Source of the DNA: Gamsiella multidivaricata
Lineage: Eukaryota; Mortierellomycota; Mortierellomycetes; Mortierellales; Mortierellaceae
Reading direction: 5' to 3'
NCBI RefSeq assembly: GCF_025024155.1
Contig: NW_026251715.1
Location: forward strand, 248,001 to 312,000
DNA: 64,000 nt
A program made the position numbers and the translations under genes. Positions within the stretch are counted from its first letter, which is position 1; the number at the start of each line of letters is the position of its first letter. A model generated the notes under the pieces. It was not told the origin of the DNA. It searched no databases and saw only the letters and a program-made list of their open reading frames with translations. Shown here in pieces: positions 38,101 to 50,643 of this stretch.

Positions 38101-39533
38101 ATTCCCACTCCAGCGCCTTCATCGAATGTCAATCCATCGTCCGAACTGTACGGCGTTGTCCTTCCTGATCCATTAGCTGGAATGGATTTTTGCGGAGCAG
38201 GTTGTGCTGACTGCCTTTCCAGATTGTTGCTCGCGTTGGATTCATCGCCCGAGTCCGTGTCTTCATGATCAAGTAATGACTTTTTGAGGAGGGAACTAGC
38301 TGCTGCCGCTGCCATCCCGCCCAAAACATGCATCATGTCATCCGAATCGGAAGCCGTCTCTTCGTTTTTCTGCTTCAATTTTTGCTGAACTGCTGTGTCT
38401 GGCCTGTTGCCTTCTGCCTCCTTTGCCGAGGGTGTTGATATATGGTTGGTGAGGTTTGAGAGGTACTGAGCGAACGGTGAATTGAGGAAGGCCGATCCGT
38501 CATTACTTTCTTTCGCCTCATGATGGTCTATTGCTTCTGACTTGCTGGCGGGCTGGTTAGGTGCCTCGACATTATCTGAAGGTTCATATGGCTGTCCCGC
38601 GCCAGTCGAAACATAAGGGGCGAATGGCGAAATACATGAGGTGAGGTCGCTCTTGGCGTCGCCGAATCTGAGTGGGTGCGGATTCTGAGGCCGAGCTGGA
38701 CCAAACGCCTCCTCGAGCTCGATGTCCGACTCCTCATCATCCACAAAATCCCAACGCCCCTTATTGATAGTCTCTGGTCGAGTGCCCCCGACGATTCCGG
38801 AGGCTACAATTGGTAGTCCTGTCTCGTCCAGAATTCTTCCGTATATTTTGTCGCTCAATGACTGGATCGGAATGGGCAGGTCGTCGTCGTCTGCAACCTC
38901 GCACTCCTTGTTAGTCTCCGATCGGTCCTCCTCGGTATTCGAAAAGGCTGCAAGAGGCAATCCAGCTTCGTCCGAGTCGCTGCGGAATGTTTGTTCGCTT
39001 AGCGACTTGACCGGGATAAGATCGTCCTCGATGGATGGTGTGGATTCGCCGTCTTTATGAATTATCTCAGTCGTTGGGGTCGTCTCCACACGCATGTCCT
39101 GTTGCCTTGCTGCCTCAGATTGATGGTCCTTTTGGGTTGGTAGGACTGCTAGAGTTGCGTTCGCCGGAACGGCCACGTCGTCAGTTAAGTGGGCCTCGTC
39201 GTCATACTCAGCACTTGTATCCTCTTCCGCAGAGTCGCCTTCTTTGTGGAGCTCTGTAATGTTTTGCGACCCAGACAATATATCCAGCTTCTTTGTTGCA
39301 CCGTCCTCTGAAGACGCTCTCAAAACGCTGGCGTCTCCGGCTCCCTGTCCGAAGTTAGTGTCCTGCTGGCTTAGAGGAATAAAAGTCCTGGCTGGCGTCT
39401 TGAAGAAGTCCTCTGCGCGTGGAACTAGGGCTGGTTTCCGTTGCCAGGTCTGCTCCTCGGCTTTGCGGTCAGGCCGAGATTTGGCGAGACGCGAGGGTGC
39501 CTCCTCAATGGTCAGCTCACTGTCAGATTCCAT
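35170..39533 (-). CDS. TMEM209-like nuclear-envelope protein (CytochromB561_N family) with long N-terminal extension
   Basis: Eight exons on the minus strand: 39533-37477, 37386-37331, 37240-37059, 37007-36405, 36315-35989, 35877-35787, 35704-35394 and 35307-35170, giving 1254 residues. Two hydrophobic spans lie near residues 667-715 (LLINISALILSHVVM and WAVILLLLFNILEVL). After them comes the TMEM209 body: SEYRDATTILN-type linker, LKVSEQQLDRWVFNMRQWMW, CSEMVVVDAELARQGLSYLD, a GPLLTHFIWDSHG block, DAQIIMHLFAVYMDLAMP, and the C-terminal NVWYTLVLFIFIVMRESGGY. Human TMEM209 has 561 residues and interacts with nuclear-pore components. Here about 660 acidic S/E/D-rich, probably disordered residues precede the membrane spans. 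The extension is continuous with the spans in one exon. The fold of the C-terminal part is assigned from motif order only. Confidence 0.85.
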
Positions 39534-40815
39534 TGTTCTTCACGCGTCTCGTTGCTTTGAATTCCTCGAGTGTTGTAGCTGGGTCGATCGTATGTTGACA
39601 GCGACTTTTGGAAAAGACGTTCCAGCTGGTGAAATCCTGCGCTGCGGAAGTCGGGGAAGAGCAAGCTGGAATGAAGAAGTGTGCTTTTAAGGTAGCGGCG
39701 GCAACAAAGTGATCGATGGTGTTTGAGGATGGCAGTGGCTTGAAGCGTGACGCGCATTCAGGAACGCGCTCAAAAAAAAAAGCTTGCGTTTGAAGATTCT
39801 CTACTGACTGAGATATTGCATGTACTTGTGTCCCAACATTCAAAACGTCTTCTATTTAATCTAAACTTCGCTTTAAGTATTAAAGGATCAACCCAAGATG
39901 AAAGATAGCCAATATACAGAACGTGTACACACGGGGACGCGCTCTGCATCACAAGAGAAGGGAACGCGACGCGACAGACGAAGAACCATTAGTTTTAGCA
40001 ATGGCTATGCGCCCGGCCAAATACCATGCAGCCAATCACCCCCTACTCAATTGCTCAGGAGATACCGAAAGTTCCTGCACCAAAGCTACATTGGAACATG
40101 TCCCTTGAAATCGCCCTGAAGATCGCTTGGAGATTAATTACTCTGCTTCCTACGCCTCGGACGATCGTATAAGCAACATGACGGATGCCACTCTAGTTGA
40201 CTTCGTGGACTAATGAGCTTGGAGAACATAAAATCCGCGGAGTGATTGATCAGACTTGTACCTACAGCACGCAAGGGATACCATTCAAAAATTTAGAGCA
40301 AGGCGTGTTCGGGTTCTGGGCCTGTGGACGGAAATTGACCCTAGCCCTCTCTGTTGTGCTCTGTTTGCGGTGTTTAATGCATTTTTCATTCCTGCGGTCG
40401 AGGAAAAGCAGAGCCCTACTTTTCATGTTATTGTGCGTGCGCATCTACAAGCCAGAATGAAACGGATTGGCTGGAACCAGGCAAGGAGGCGCAAATAACC
40501 ATTGGCTAATCAATGGCTGCGAGGAAGGGAACCACTGCTTGTGAAAGAGCATGCCTAGCCTCACATAAACGTACAGATAAAGTGTTCCCTCATAACAAAT
40601 GAATGAGAATTAGTCCAATCGCTGTCGGAGTGATGGGCGGCTGGGATAGGGGTAGGAAATGTTCGTGGTTGTTCTGCTGGGGGACGTTGTGTGGTCGAGC
40701 ATCGGAAAAACGAGCCAAGCCCAACTGAACCCTAGTCTGCATACACTCTCCGCTGCACCTGGATCAACTTTTTTGTAATGAAAAGCACGGGGATCTCATT
40801 CCACCCCATGGTCCT

Positions 40816-40861
<46 letters not shown>

Positions 40862-40976
40862 CCACTTCCCACTTCCTTCTCTTTTTTCTTTTTTTTTTAC
40901 TTTTTTCTTTTTCTAACGACTACTTTCTTCCCCCACATCAATTGAATAAAAACATTTGCCACCAGGACATCCAAAC
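39534..40976. promoter_or_regulatory. Upstream region between TMEM209-like gene (-) and Slo channel (+)
   Basis: 1.44 kb between divergent starts. It holds a (CT)20 microsatellite and a strongly pyrimidine-rich leader (40800-40935) before the channel ATG. The ORFs in it look random. Confidence 0.5.
40819..40858. repeat. (CT)20 microsatellite
   Basis: Forty uninterrupted bases of CT, about 120 bp upstream of the channel start codon and probably in or next to its 5' leader. Confidence 0.9.
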
Positions 40977-43900
40977 ATGCAAACAGAGGACTCGACGGGC
41001 TATGGCTCCGCATTCACACACAGCAGAGCTACGACTCTCGCTACCGACCCTAGCATGGATCCCAGCAATGTTCACACCTATCGGCCAAGAGACGACGAGC
41101 GGACGTGGTTACTTGGCCCACGGGTCTCAGGCGAGTCGGGCATATACACAGGCGCAGGAACTAGAACTGGATCAGGATCAGGAGCCGCAGGGTCCAACAG
41201 ACGACGAAGCACGTGGTTCCTAAACTCGACCCCACAGTTCGGACATGCTCTTCTTCCAACCTCGACTGTCCACAGCACAGGATCCGCACCCGATCTGGGA
41301 CGGCGGTCCAACGAGTTGCCAGGCCGAACTAGGTAAAACAATCGCCTATGGTGGACGACAAGCTGAGAGCACAATATCGTGGAACTGCAATTAACCTCTA
41401 ATAACCTCATAAACCCAGCGATCCTAAGGATCCTCTGAATAGGAGCACCTCGATCGTGCGGAATGCAAGGGAACAACAGTAAGTCCACTCACGCTATACC
41501 TACGCTGTACCTACGGATGATTTATTCTCTGCTGCCCGTCCATCATCAACGACGCCATCCTCTTGTGCCAAAAAACCGTACTAACTATTGTTGATGGCCA
41601 TTACTTAAAATGCAGGCTGAAAAGACACGAGTCTTACAGGAGCGTTGCAACGACGTCCTCAATTCCTAACACTTATACTGGCTCGATCAGTGCTCGTCGG
41701 AATCAACTCCATCGCCAAAACTCTTTCGGGGAGGCCCCGAACCGGTTCTTGTCGTTCTTTTACTGGTTGAAAGGAGCAGCCTTCTCCCCAGATACCACAG
41801 ACGAAAAGATCACCTCCACAGTACTTGTAAGTCCATATTACACTGAGTAAAGAGCTTGTGTGAGCGATCAACTTTCTATCTTCTCGTTTCTTAACCAACG
41901 TCCGTATTTGTGTTCTGCAGAACGTCATCAATGTGTTTGTGGACTTTGCGTTCTGCCTGCTCTATCTCGTTGAAGCCAGCACTCTGTCGCGTCCAACGGG
42001 CCACGAATCTCACTGGCTTCACATCCAAAGAAGTCGATCGCTCTGGCATATTCTGGTCGGGATCGCTATCTACAACTTTGCTACCGTTTGCTCCAGTATC
42101 GTCTTTTCTGAATCGAAATCAACATCTCTCCGGAGTACAAGGCATATTGTCACGACATTAGTAGCACTTCCGTTCATTTTCTCAATCTTTATGGAGGATG
42201 GCCATGAACTCTACGTGCCCTACTTTTTGCAGAGCTTTGCCCTTATCTCTAGAGTTCAGCAGGCGCTCAACTTTTACATCGACATTGGCGTGTCAGGTAT
42301 GGATTTGACATCAAGTGAGTTGCATCACGTTTCAAGTCTGGTAGACACCAGTTTTCTGACACATGTTCTTATCCATTTAGATCTGCCAATGGACCCACTG
42401 AAGTCCAAAACGATCATCTTCGCGATGTACATTGTCACCCTGATCTACTGCGCGATCTCGGCATTCCAGATAGCCGAGTATGATCAGTTACTGGCCTCTG
42501 GTGACCAAAACGACTTGTTGAAACTTTTGTAAGTCAAGAATATGAAGAACAGCGCTATCTTGGAGTGGCACTAGATCCCTATGACTCTGACAACGTCTTT
42601 GGTCGGAATGTAGGTACTTTGTTTTGATTACAATGAGCACGATTGGATATGGTGATCTGACCCCAAAGAACCAGCTGGGCTATGCCATTGTCATCTTGGT
42701 TATCACCGCCGTCCTTTCTGTATTTCCGTGGATGATTTCTGGAATTATGGATGCTCTTGCGCAAGCGAAAGGTATGTAGACATCGACATTGGTTTTAGCA
42801 GGGCTTATAGTAAGTGAAGTGATTGGATGTTAACGGCTTGGTGCGTTCAATAGCCGGAGAGGGCATATTCAAGTCTGGAGGACACAAGTTCATGATCATC
42901 TCCGGATCTCTGCATTCTGCACAAAAGTTGGCCAACGTTCTTAACGGATTCTGGTTTACCAACAAAGTACGTCCTGATCTGTAATGTCCAGGAAATATGT
43001 TTTTGCGCTGTTGATTTTAATCCGCATGGTGAATGTGCTTTGAACCGGTAGGAATACTCGAACTCAGCATTTAAGATCGTCATTCTGGGCCTGAGTGAGC
43101 CATCCAAGGACATCCAGGCGCTTTTGCAATCTGCTCGCTACAAAAACAGAGTCGTCTACTTGAAGGGGACTCCATTGGTAAGGGCAAGGCTGCTGCTCGC
43201 CTGACTACCTCACCTTTGTTAATACAAGATTAAATCTTACGTATATATCAATCGTTGGGTTGTCGCGACGTTCTAGGAGAGCAAAGACTTGGATAGAATT
43301 CAAGCCAGAAACGCAGAAGGAATTTTCATCATTGCAGACAGAAACTCGCCTTTTTCGCCACAGGAGGAGGATCGCCACAACACTTTGTCAACCTTGGCCT
43401 TCCGTAATGCCAGTGATGCCGCGATCTACACATACAACCTTCTCCCAGAGTCAGAGATGTATCAAAGGACAGCAGCCACACAAGTCGTATGCGCCGACGA
43501 ACTGCGTCAAGTCCTTCTGGCATTCAACTGTTTACAACAAGCAACTGCGACCTTGATCTTGAACCTGCTTCATCAGCATCGACCATCTGAGAGATTTGAC
43601 GAGATCTGGGAAGCAGAGTACGATGACAGTCTTGGAAACGAGTTCTATATCTCATATCTAAACCCAATCTTTGACGGAAAGCCCTTCGGATTCGTATCTT
43701 GGGTAAGTATATAGACTAAAATGATAAATGAACGGCGTCTTGGGGGTGGTCCTGACCGATCTTATATTCTATACCCGTAGTTCCTGTACCGAAGATTTCA
43801 GGTCATTCTGTTCGGAGTGCGTATCCGACTCCAGTCTGGCGAGTATCATACAGCTTTAAACCCAGGAAAGGACTACTGCTTCCAGCACAACGAACAGTGC

Positions 43901-46348
43901 ATCTTCATTGCTCAGAATCCGACAGATCTGGACGACATCAACGAACTGACAGAGAAACATCTCGAGAATTTCCTGCAGCATCTGCATGACACGTATCAAG
44001 AAGATTGCGAGACAATCGGCTTTGATTACCATGCAAGGAACTTCTCAAAGGCGTTGATCACTTTGGAGCCTTCAACCAAACGCTATGGCAAGCACAGAAA
44101 AACAAGATCGACCCGGCATCCTGTGTATGGTGAGACTGGAGCATCCTACAGTCGAAACATTGGACGCTACAAACTCCACTCTGCCATGCCGACAATCACG
44201 AATGAGGACGATGAGATTGACGTGGAACCTGAGGTCAGCTTGATGTCTGGGCCAGAGGATAGCGGTGCTGAGCAAGGAGCCAACGAGCCCCTGTCTCCCC
44301 TGACTGCCGTGTCTCCATCGCCACCACCTCTGCCTGTGATAGAGACACCTCGACAAGCGCTTCGGCCTGAGAAGCGATCAGAAGCAAAGGCTCTGTTTGA
44401 GCAGACACAAAAGGGGCTGTTGATGGGCATGAAGTCAGCCGATGAGGAATCAGATAACCTGCGAATCGGCTATCCTACAGCGCCCTTTCCTGGCGCCAAG
44501 TTGCCTTTGTGTATCTTGATTGACTCAAGGAACGGAGGCGAACGAAAGGTTTCGGATATGGTCATCAAAAGTTGGGCAGATGTGCTGGAGAAAAGGACTG
44601 AGAATGCCGCGCAGGCTGAGCTGGACAGACTGAATATGGGTGCGGGAGTTGACACTGAAGGAGATGGTGCGACTTTAGCAACTGTGGATGCGATCAATCC
44701 TCAGCAGGGTAGATCAAACAGGACTAGAGCAATCTCGTCAGAGACTAGTCCGGAGCTTGGCCACATCCTTATCTGCTCACCCAACTATGATATATTCCGA
44801 CTCATCTGCACTCTGCGATCGGCCCATCTGAAACAACTGCAGGATGTCGTTGTTCTGTGCTCCCGACAACCTGACGCTCAAGAATTCAAAGCGCTAAAAT
44901 GCTTCCCTCGGCTTTATTTCCTGATTGTAAGTATAACAAATACGCTTGAGTTGTATTTCTTGGCTGACAATGTCTAACGATGTTTCACTCTTTTGGTTAT
45001 GTAGGGTGATTGTCTCTCGCGGGATGACCTGGAGCGTGGTGCGATCACAAAGTCGAGCAAGTATCTTTTCATGAGGCACCCTGATAACGCCGGTGTTGAC
45101 GGATCGTTTTTCGACAGTATCGCTGTGATCAACAGGATCCTCGTTCAGCAAGTCTTTTCCGATGCACAGATCTCAAGGATTGGTCGTCTTGGAAATATTA
45201 ACGACAATCATCCAGCAGCACATTCATCGTCACATGCAAACACCTTTGTCGCTTGCGATCCCGCTAAAGATCGTACTGTGAGGCTGCCATCGACCAAGAG
45301 GGTATCGCTCGAATCGTTGAACGAAGGTCCTCAGTGCGTTTACGAACTGGTCGAGGAGCGATCAGTTGAGTTCTTGCAAATCCGCAAGTCAGAGATCGAC
45401 ATCGGACAGGATAGCGAGTGCACTTTAGAACCCAAAAGAGCTGTCTTGGAAGGCGCCGGTGGATCTCTGGAGCCCTTTGGTCCAGAATCCGACTCTGGCT
45501 ACTACGGGCTCCCTCAGCAGAACAGCCAGCGGAGAAAGTCTACCATCAATACTGGTGCTGCTGATTTCTATCACAATCCGATTTATGCCTCCGGAGGTGT
45601 TCTTTTCGGGGGACATTTGGACCATGTTCTGTATCAGCTTTACTCGAACCCCAGTATTCTACAGCTGATCAAATTGCTCTGTGGTATCCGGACCAAAGCA
45701 GATGTGAAGCGCGACTTTCATCTCTTCAAGCAGTATGGCGCGGGTTGTCATCTCTCATGCATCCCTATGCCTGAGGGCTATGGAGTCCAGACCATGCGTC
45801 CCCGCAAGGGCTCGGCAGGACAGCCTGGCAATCAGTCATCCAATTCGTCCAATAACAACAGTGACGATGAAAGCAGGGCTGGCGATGATGATGATGATGA
45901 CGATGACGAAGACGATGAAGACGACGACCAGGGAGGCAACGGAAAGAAGTCAAGAAAGAAGCGGAGCAAAAAGACTGCAGGCTCGTCCTTCTCCCGAACG
46001 GCGTCTGTGGGCAAACAAAGGCTCTCGGAGCTCTTCAGTCACTCAAGCCCACACTATCATCATCACCATCACAATCGCAGTGGCAACGACAGTGGTAGTA
46101 GCGATAGTATCGACTCGGATTACATGTATGATAACCGGCACAAGAACTTTTTGCATCTTTACGAGCACCTGGCATTGGATCAGGGTATTATCCCAATTGG
46201 CTTGCTGAGGCTGCAAGGAGATGATCCGAAGATGGTACATCTGGGAATCGGAGGAAGTTCGAGGTGTTATGCGATCACGAATCCGTTATTGGACACGATT
46301 ATTCTCGACACGGACCAAGTCTTTGTGCTCACGCGGGAGAACATTTGA
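40977..46348 (+). CDS. Slo-family (BK/Slack-like) potassium channel with RCK domains
   Basis: Eleven exons: 40977-41332, 41419-41478, 41616-41826, 41921-42314, 42381-42528, 42614-42771, 42854-42966, 43052-43177, 43277-43702, 43781-44926 and 45005-46348, about 1493 residues. A disordered N-terminus of about 200 residues precedes membrane segments (VFVDFAFCLLYLVEA, HILVGIAIYNFATVCSSIVF, VALPFIFSIFME). The pore has the K+ filter TMSTIGYGDLTP (about residues 396-407) and S6 LGYAIVILVITAVLSVFPW. Two RCK-type domains follow: HKFMIISGSLHS, FKIVILGLSEPS, YLKGTPLESKDLDR in the first; LGHILICSPNYDIFRLI, NPIYASGGVLFGGHLDHVLYQ, IIPIGLLRLQ in the second. Spacing resembles Slo2 more than Slo1. A DDDDDDDEDDEDDD run (about 1340) and a His run lie in a linker inside RCK2. 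The ion or ligand that gates it is not deducible. Exon 4 has an alternative donor after 42296. Confidence 0.88.
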
Positions 46349-49300
46349 AGGCATGCTGAGCTACTCTAAAGCACCTCTTCCCTAATAAACTTTTAAGGCA
46401 GACTCCTCTAGCAATTATGACGATCAACTTCTCAATCTTTGTGGGTCCAAAATCCAAAATCCAAAAAAGTAAAAAAAAAAAAAAAAAAAAAAGAGCGCAG
46501 CAACATTCGGTCTGCCCCATGGGTGTCATGTTCAGCAGATCGTGCTACGTGTCATGTTTGTATCTAGCAATGCTACTTTTTGTTTAATGCCGCGTCAGCT
46601 TACAGATCTTGCATGTGTTTCGTGACAATTGGAGGAAAGTTCAAGAAAGCAGTTTGAATTTTTCATGGAGTAACCGTTCATTTCGAGTAGTGGTATGCGT
46701 CCGAAGGTTTATCCTTTGCAAATCCCCCCCAAATCCTTAAAGTCAAGTGAACTCTTAGTTTTTTCTACAACCCTAACAGTTTTTTTTTTTTTTTTTTCAT
46801 TCCTTCATTCATTTTACGCGCACAAAGCCCTGAACTGGGAACTATGCACAGTAATCCATTTTGTTCGCTTGCTGACAACTTCGGACACAAATAGTAACCT
46901 GTTTCGCACGCAACTTGGGCCCTGTCTGTGTCACAACAAAAGCGGTTTTTTTTTTTTTTGTCCTACGAATTTGGTCGGGATATTCCTTAACCGCTTTTTT
47001 GGGCAATAATAAGAACGGGATCTTGTATATCCATGTCGACTAGACTACAGTAACTTATTGTTGTGGTTGTTGTGAGCGCTGAACAAAAAAAAAAAAAATC
47101 TGCGTTGTGCAGAGTCCAGCTGGCTGCATGCACACGCGAGATGGAAAGTAAGTTTCCCGGTCCGTCCACAGGGATTTTTTAAGCCGGTTTTATGGATCTT
47201 GCGCCTTTCCGAATTGGAAAGGGCTAGATACAATAGGGTCCCTTCAATTTATTTCTTGGACCCCATGGCCATATTCTCTATGAGTGATAGATGATGAACT
47301 GTATACAGTGTCTCTTTACACTGGCTAACAACAACCGCCTCTCCATGTCTCGCCTCTTCAACTCTTGCCACCGATGGAAAGAAAAAAAAACTGCACAAAT
47401 GCCTGGGTGGATCGTATGGTTCGGGAGAGTAAAAGAATTTGTATAATAATGGGTCGTTGTCTGTGAAGCTGGCTTGTGCTTTTTTTTTCGAACCTACCGC
47501 CCAGTGTGCCGTCGCACCGTTTTCCGGAGAAAGAATTATCTGGATCCAAGGAAGCTGAGATTGGATGAAGGGAAGTAAGTTTGCAGGAAACGGGTCCACG
47601 ACCCAGGGTTTTCAATGTCTGAGTGGTGATTGAGGTGTGTGATAAATGAACTCGGTGAATTATGATAAACGGACCCAACATCCCGGAGAAAGAGTGCTAC
47701 CGATGACGACGGCGATGACGACCCAAAGGAGCGGGGCCACAATATGGCCAGTGAATAAAGATTGTAATATGGATAGTGAATATACATGACAATATGGAGT
47801 CTTTCAGCCATGCAACCATGTAGGTCATGATCTGCAGTATAGTCCGCCATCCTTGAGAGAAGGAATAACATCGCTCAAACATGCGCTACAGCGAACCGCT
47901 GATTGTAAACACGAAGGGCGCGGGAGAGGGGCCAGGCTCGATAATGAACACAGCGGTCCATCAAAAGAAAATGCTCCGCAGAAGACAAAAAGGGGAGGAC
48001 GCGTGTTCGCTCGGAAGCGAAGTGCGTAGTCGCTTTATTCCGTATTGACAAAGCAATGGAGATCCTGGTCCGCAGTCTAAACAAGAAGGACAGCATATAA
48101 GCATATAAGCATATAAGCATATAACGAGTACACAATTCCTGATAGTCTCTTCCACCTCTTTCCCTGGTTCACTCGGCTACCTTAAACCTATTCCTTATCT
48201 CTCCTTCCTTTTCTTCGTTGTTGGTAAGTAATCCCTTAGTGTCGTTAATTAACGATGGCGGATTTTTTCGCCCAAAGATAAAAAAAAGACGAGGAAAGAA
48301 ACAGACCCTACCGATATGATCATTTTGACACCCCGATGTCTCTGAGAAGTCTCTTGTATCTATCTCTGAATCTGAGGACTCTAGGCCCAAGATGACGGTA
48401 CACGGTGGATCACCTCTCGGCGGTCCTACGAACCGAAGATGGGGTTAGAGCCACCATCACCATATAAAAGTAGTAAAAAAAACTAAGTTGTAACGCTGTA
48501 GCATCTCTTTTTCTTCCTTCTTTTTAAGAAAGCCTGTTGATGACACCACGGACGCCTCGCCAAATAGCAGCCTGATCACTTCACTCTACACGCCATCCTT
48601 CTGCGTCTACTTCATTACAATACAAGTCGCCGACTTCATTGGTAAGGCTCTATGTAATACGGTTGGATGTGAGACACCAGGGATGAGTGGCGCTTCCGCT
48701 ACTGCTACTGCGCCTGTACAAGTGGGCTGAGTGGTGTCTACTTTGTTGTCAACTAATCAACTCTAAACAGTGGGACTGGGATCCTTGCCAGCAATTGTGC
48801 GGAACAACTTGTTGTACTTCTGTTAAAGTGGAGAGAGAGAAAGGGGTGTGCAGTGCGTAATTGTTGTTGTGAAGTATTAAGTGACATTCCTTTTTTTGAC
48901 TGGAGAAAAAGGCTCTCTGAGCACTGTCCAAATGGCCTCTTGTCCGGCCATTCCTTTTGCCATATTCCATTGTCCCGAGGAGCATCTTCTGTTCACACCC
49001 CTATGATAGTAACTCCCCTCATATATCGCCTACATTACTTTCATTACTTACATTACTTTCGGCATGAACTCATTTGATGCATATTCTGCCAATTGCTTCG
49101 GTGCTTTCAAGAGTAATGTCGCGTATCCGAAGCAGAAGTGATGTTCTGAACTCCACAATACCTTGAGCTGTGTCAAATCTTCCCTTTTTCAGCACTTCAA
49201 GTTTTTTGTGTTCATGCAGAGCAGTGCGTCAAAGGATGCTTAAAGGGTCCTTTACAGGTTTATTGGCACTGCTTGGAGTCAACTATGAACAGTTTCTTTA

Positions 49301-49875
49301 TTTACTTTCTTTGTCCGCTGCCTCGTTTTTTTTTTGGTTTCCACGAGCAGGGTGTATACACGTAGCCCTGCGTGTGCAGTGCTCACACTGAATTGGTATT
49401 ATTATTATTTGTTGGTTAACTCGATCGGCATCGAGGTTCCGCCAACACCGAGAGGGTGAAGAGAGCAGTTGGTGGCACTAGTTTCCTTTTGCGGTTGGGA
49501 ATGCAGAATGAATCGTATGCAATAGGAAGAAACACTCAAAAACTTTTTTTGTTTTTTGAAGTCGATGTATTTGTTCGTGGCGCTCCTCTTTTCTTCGGTT
49601 CACTCACTCTCACTCTCACTCTCACTCTGACCTTCACTCCCACTCCGACCTTCACTCCCATTCTTATCCCCCTCCTCCTCCTCCTCTCTCTCCTCTCTCA
49701 CACTTCTCATACCATTGCACATCGCATCCAGCACAGTACTCTGTTCTGTCTATCACTCTCCCTTCTAGCGACTTTTCTTTTCAGCCCCTACCGCCCTAAT
49801 CGATTCCCAATTAAACCCACCACACTTCGCCCATTTCATTTTTTTCCAGCAATAACGAAAGGTGAGAAATCATAG
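46349..49875. other. Gene-poor 3.5-kb spacer
   Basis: Downstream of the channel gene. It has several homopolymer runs (A run about 46469-46492; T runs near 46782, 46946 and 49326), a 4 x 8-bp repeat at 48093-48124 and TCACTC-type repeats at 49600-49660. Short ORFs have no coding bias. I see no supported gene, tRNA or mobile element. Confidence 0.5.
48093..48124. repeat. GCATATAA tandem repeat, 4 copies
   Basis: Four exact copies of the 8-mer GCATATAA in a row within the gene-poor spacer. Confidence 0.9.
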
Positions 49876-50643
49876 CAGCTTTCTCCCATTCTCTCCTCTG
49901 CAACCAGTCAATCTCTTTGCCTCGAGCAATTGCCTCTCTCCCTCGATACCTCACACTTCACGCCACCTGCAGTCTCTCTGTAGTGCCAGCACCTGCTTCG
50001 CCCTCCTTGCACGCCACGCCCTCGATTCATCCGATCAGACCAACTCCTTATATCGACCCCTCATCTTATCTTCTTTTCTCGCAGGCTATTTCACCCGTCC
50101 TTCCCACACTCGCACCGCCTTCATTCACATCCCGGGCAAGCAAAGCATCTCTCTTCTCGTTGCTATCTTTGTGCCTGCTGCTGCCACCCATTGTTTATTT
50201 GTTCTGCCTTGGTCCATTGCATGTGCTGATCCCTGGCCGCAACTATACACCCATCGGATACTTGCGATCTGGATCGGAAACCCTGACTAACTGCCGCCCT
50301 CCTCTATCTTTTTTCCTCTCTCATCCGTTTCTCTCCTGCTTCTCGTGTAATTCCTTGGTCTTGGCATCGCAAAAATCCCACCACAGTCCAACCAACGAAC
50401 ACCTGTCTAAATATCAATTTCTCGGCATCAACAACCTCCGACGGACTTGCTGCAACCGGCAACGATTTTGATTACCCTCTCGCGCATCCGCATACACTCG
50501 CACTCGTGTCATCACTGCACCCATAGTCTACTTTCCATCATTCCGTCCTCAACGTGCCAGTTCGCAATCAAGCAACCACCCAACATTCTCAGCCGTAGCC
50601 AGCTGGGTGTCTTGGCCACAGGATCCACAGGATCTACATCACT
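49876..50643 (+). promoter_or_regulatory. Long pyrimidine-rich, nearly ATG-free leader
   Basis: About 770 bp directly before the 1049-residue ORF. The plus strand is C/T-rich and I find only one ATG triplet in it, at 50221, followed at once by TGC TGA, a two-codon upstream ORF. Such ATG depletion is what a scanned 5' leader would show. Whether it contains introns is unclear; the overlapping long open frames here lack ATG starts. Confidence 0.5.

Noticed and set aside
45880..45930. The Asp run in the Slo channel as a calcium bowl
   Set aside because: It lies downstream of the block that follows the bowl in Slo1, in a low-complexity linker, so position does not match.
49456..50471. Three overlapping long plus-strand ORFs (139, 142 and 184 residues)
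   Set aside because: They are P/S/T/L-rich translations of a pyrimidine-rich leader and lack family signals; the stretch from 49876 on is almost free of ATG.
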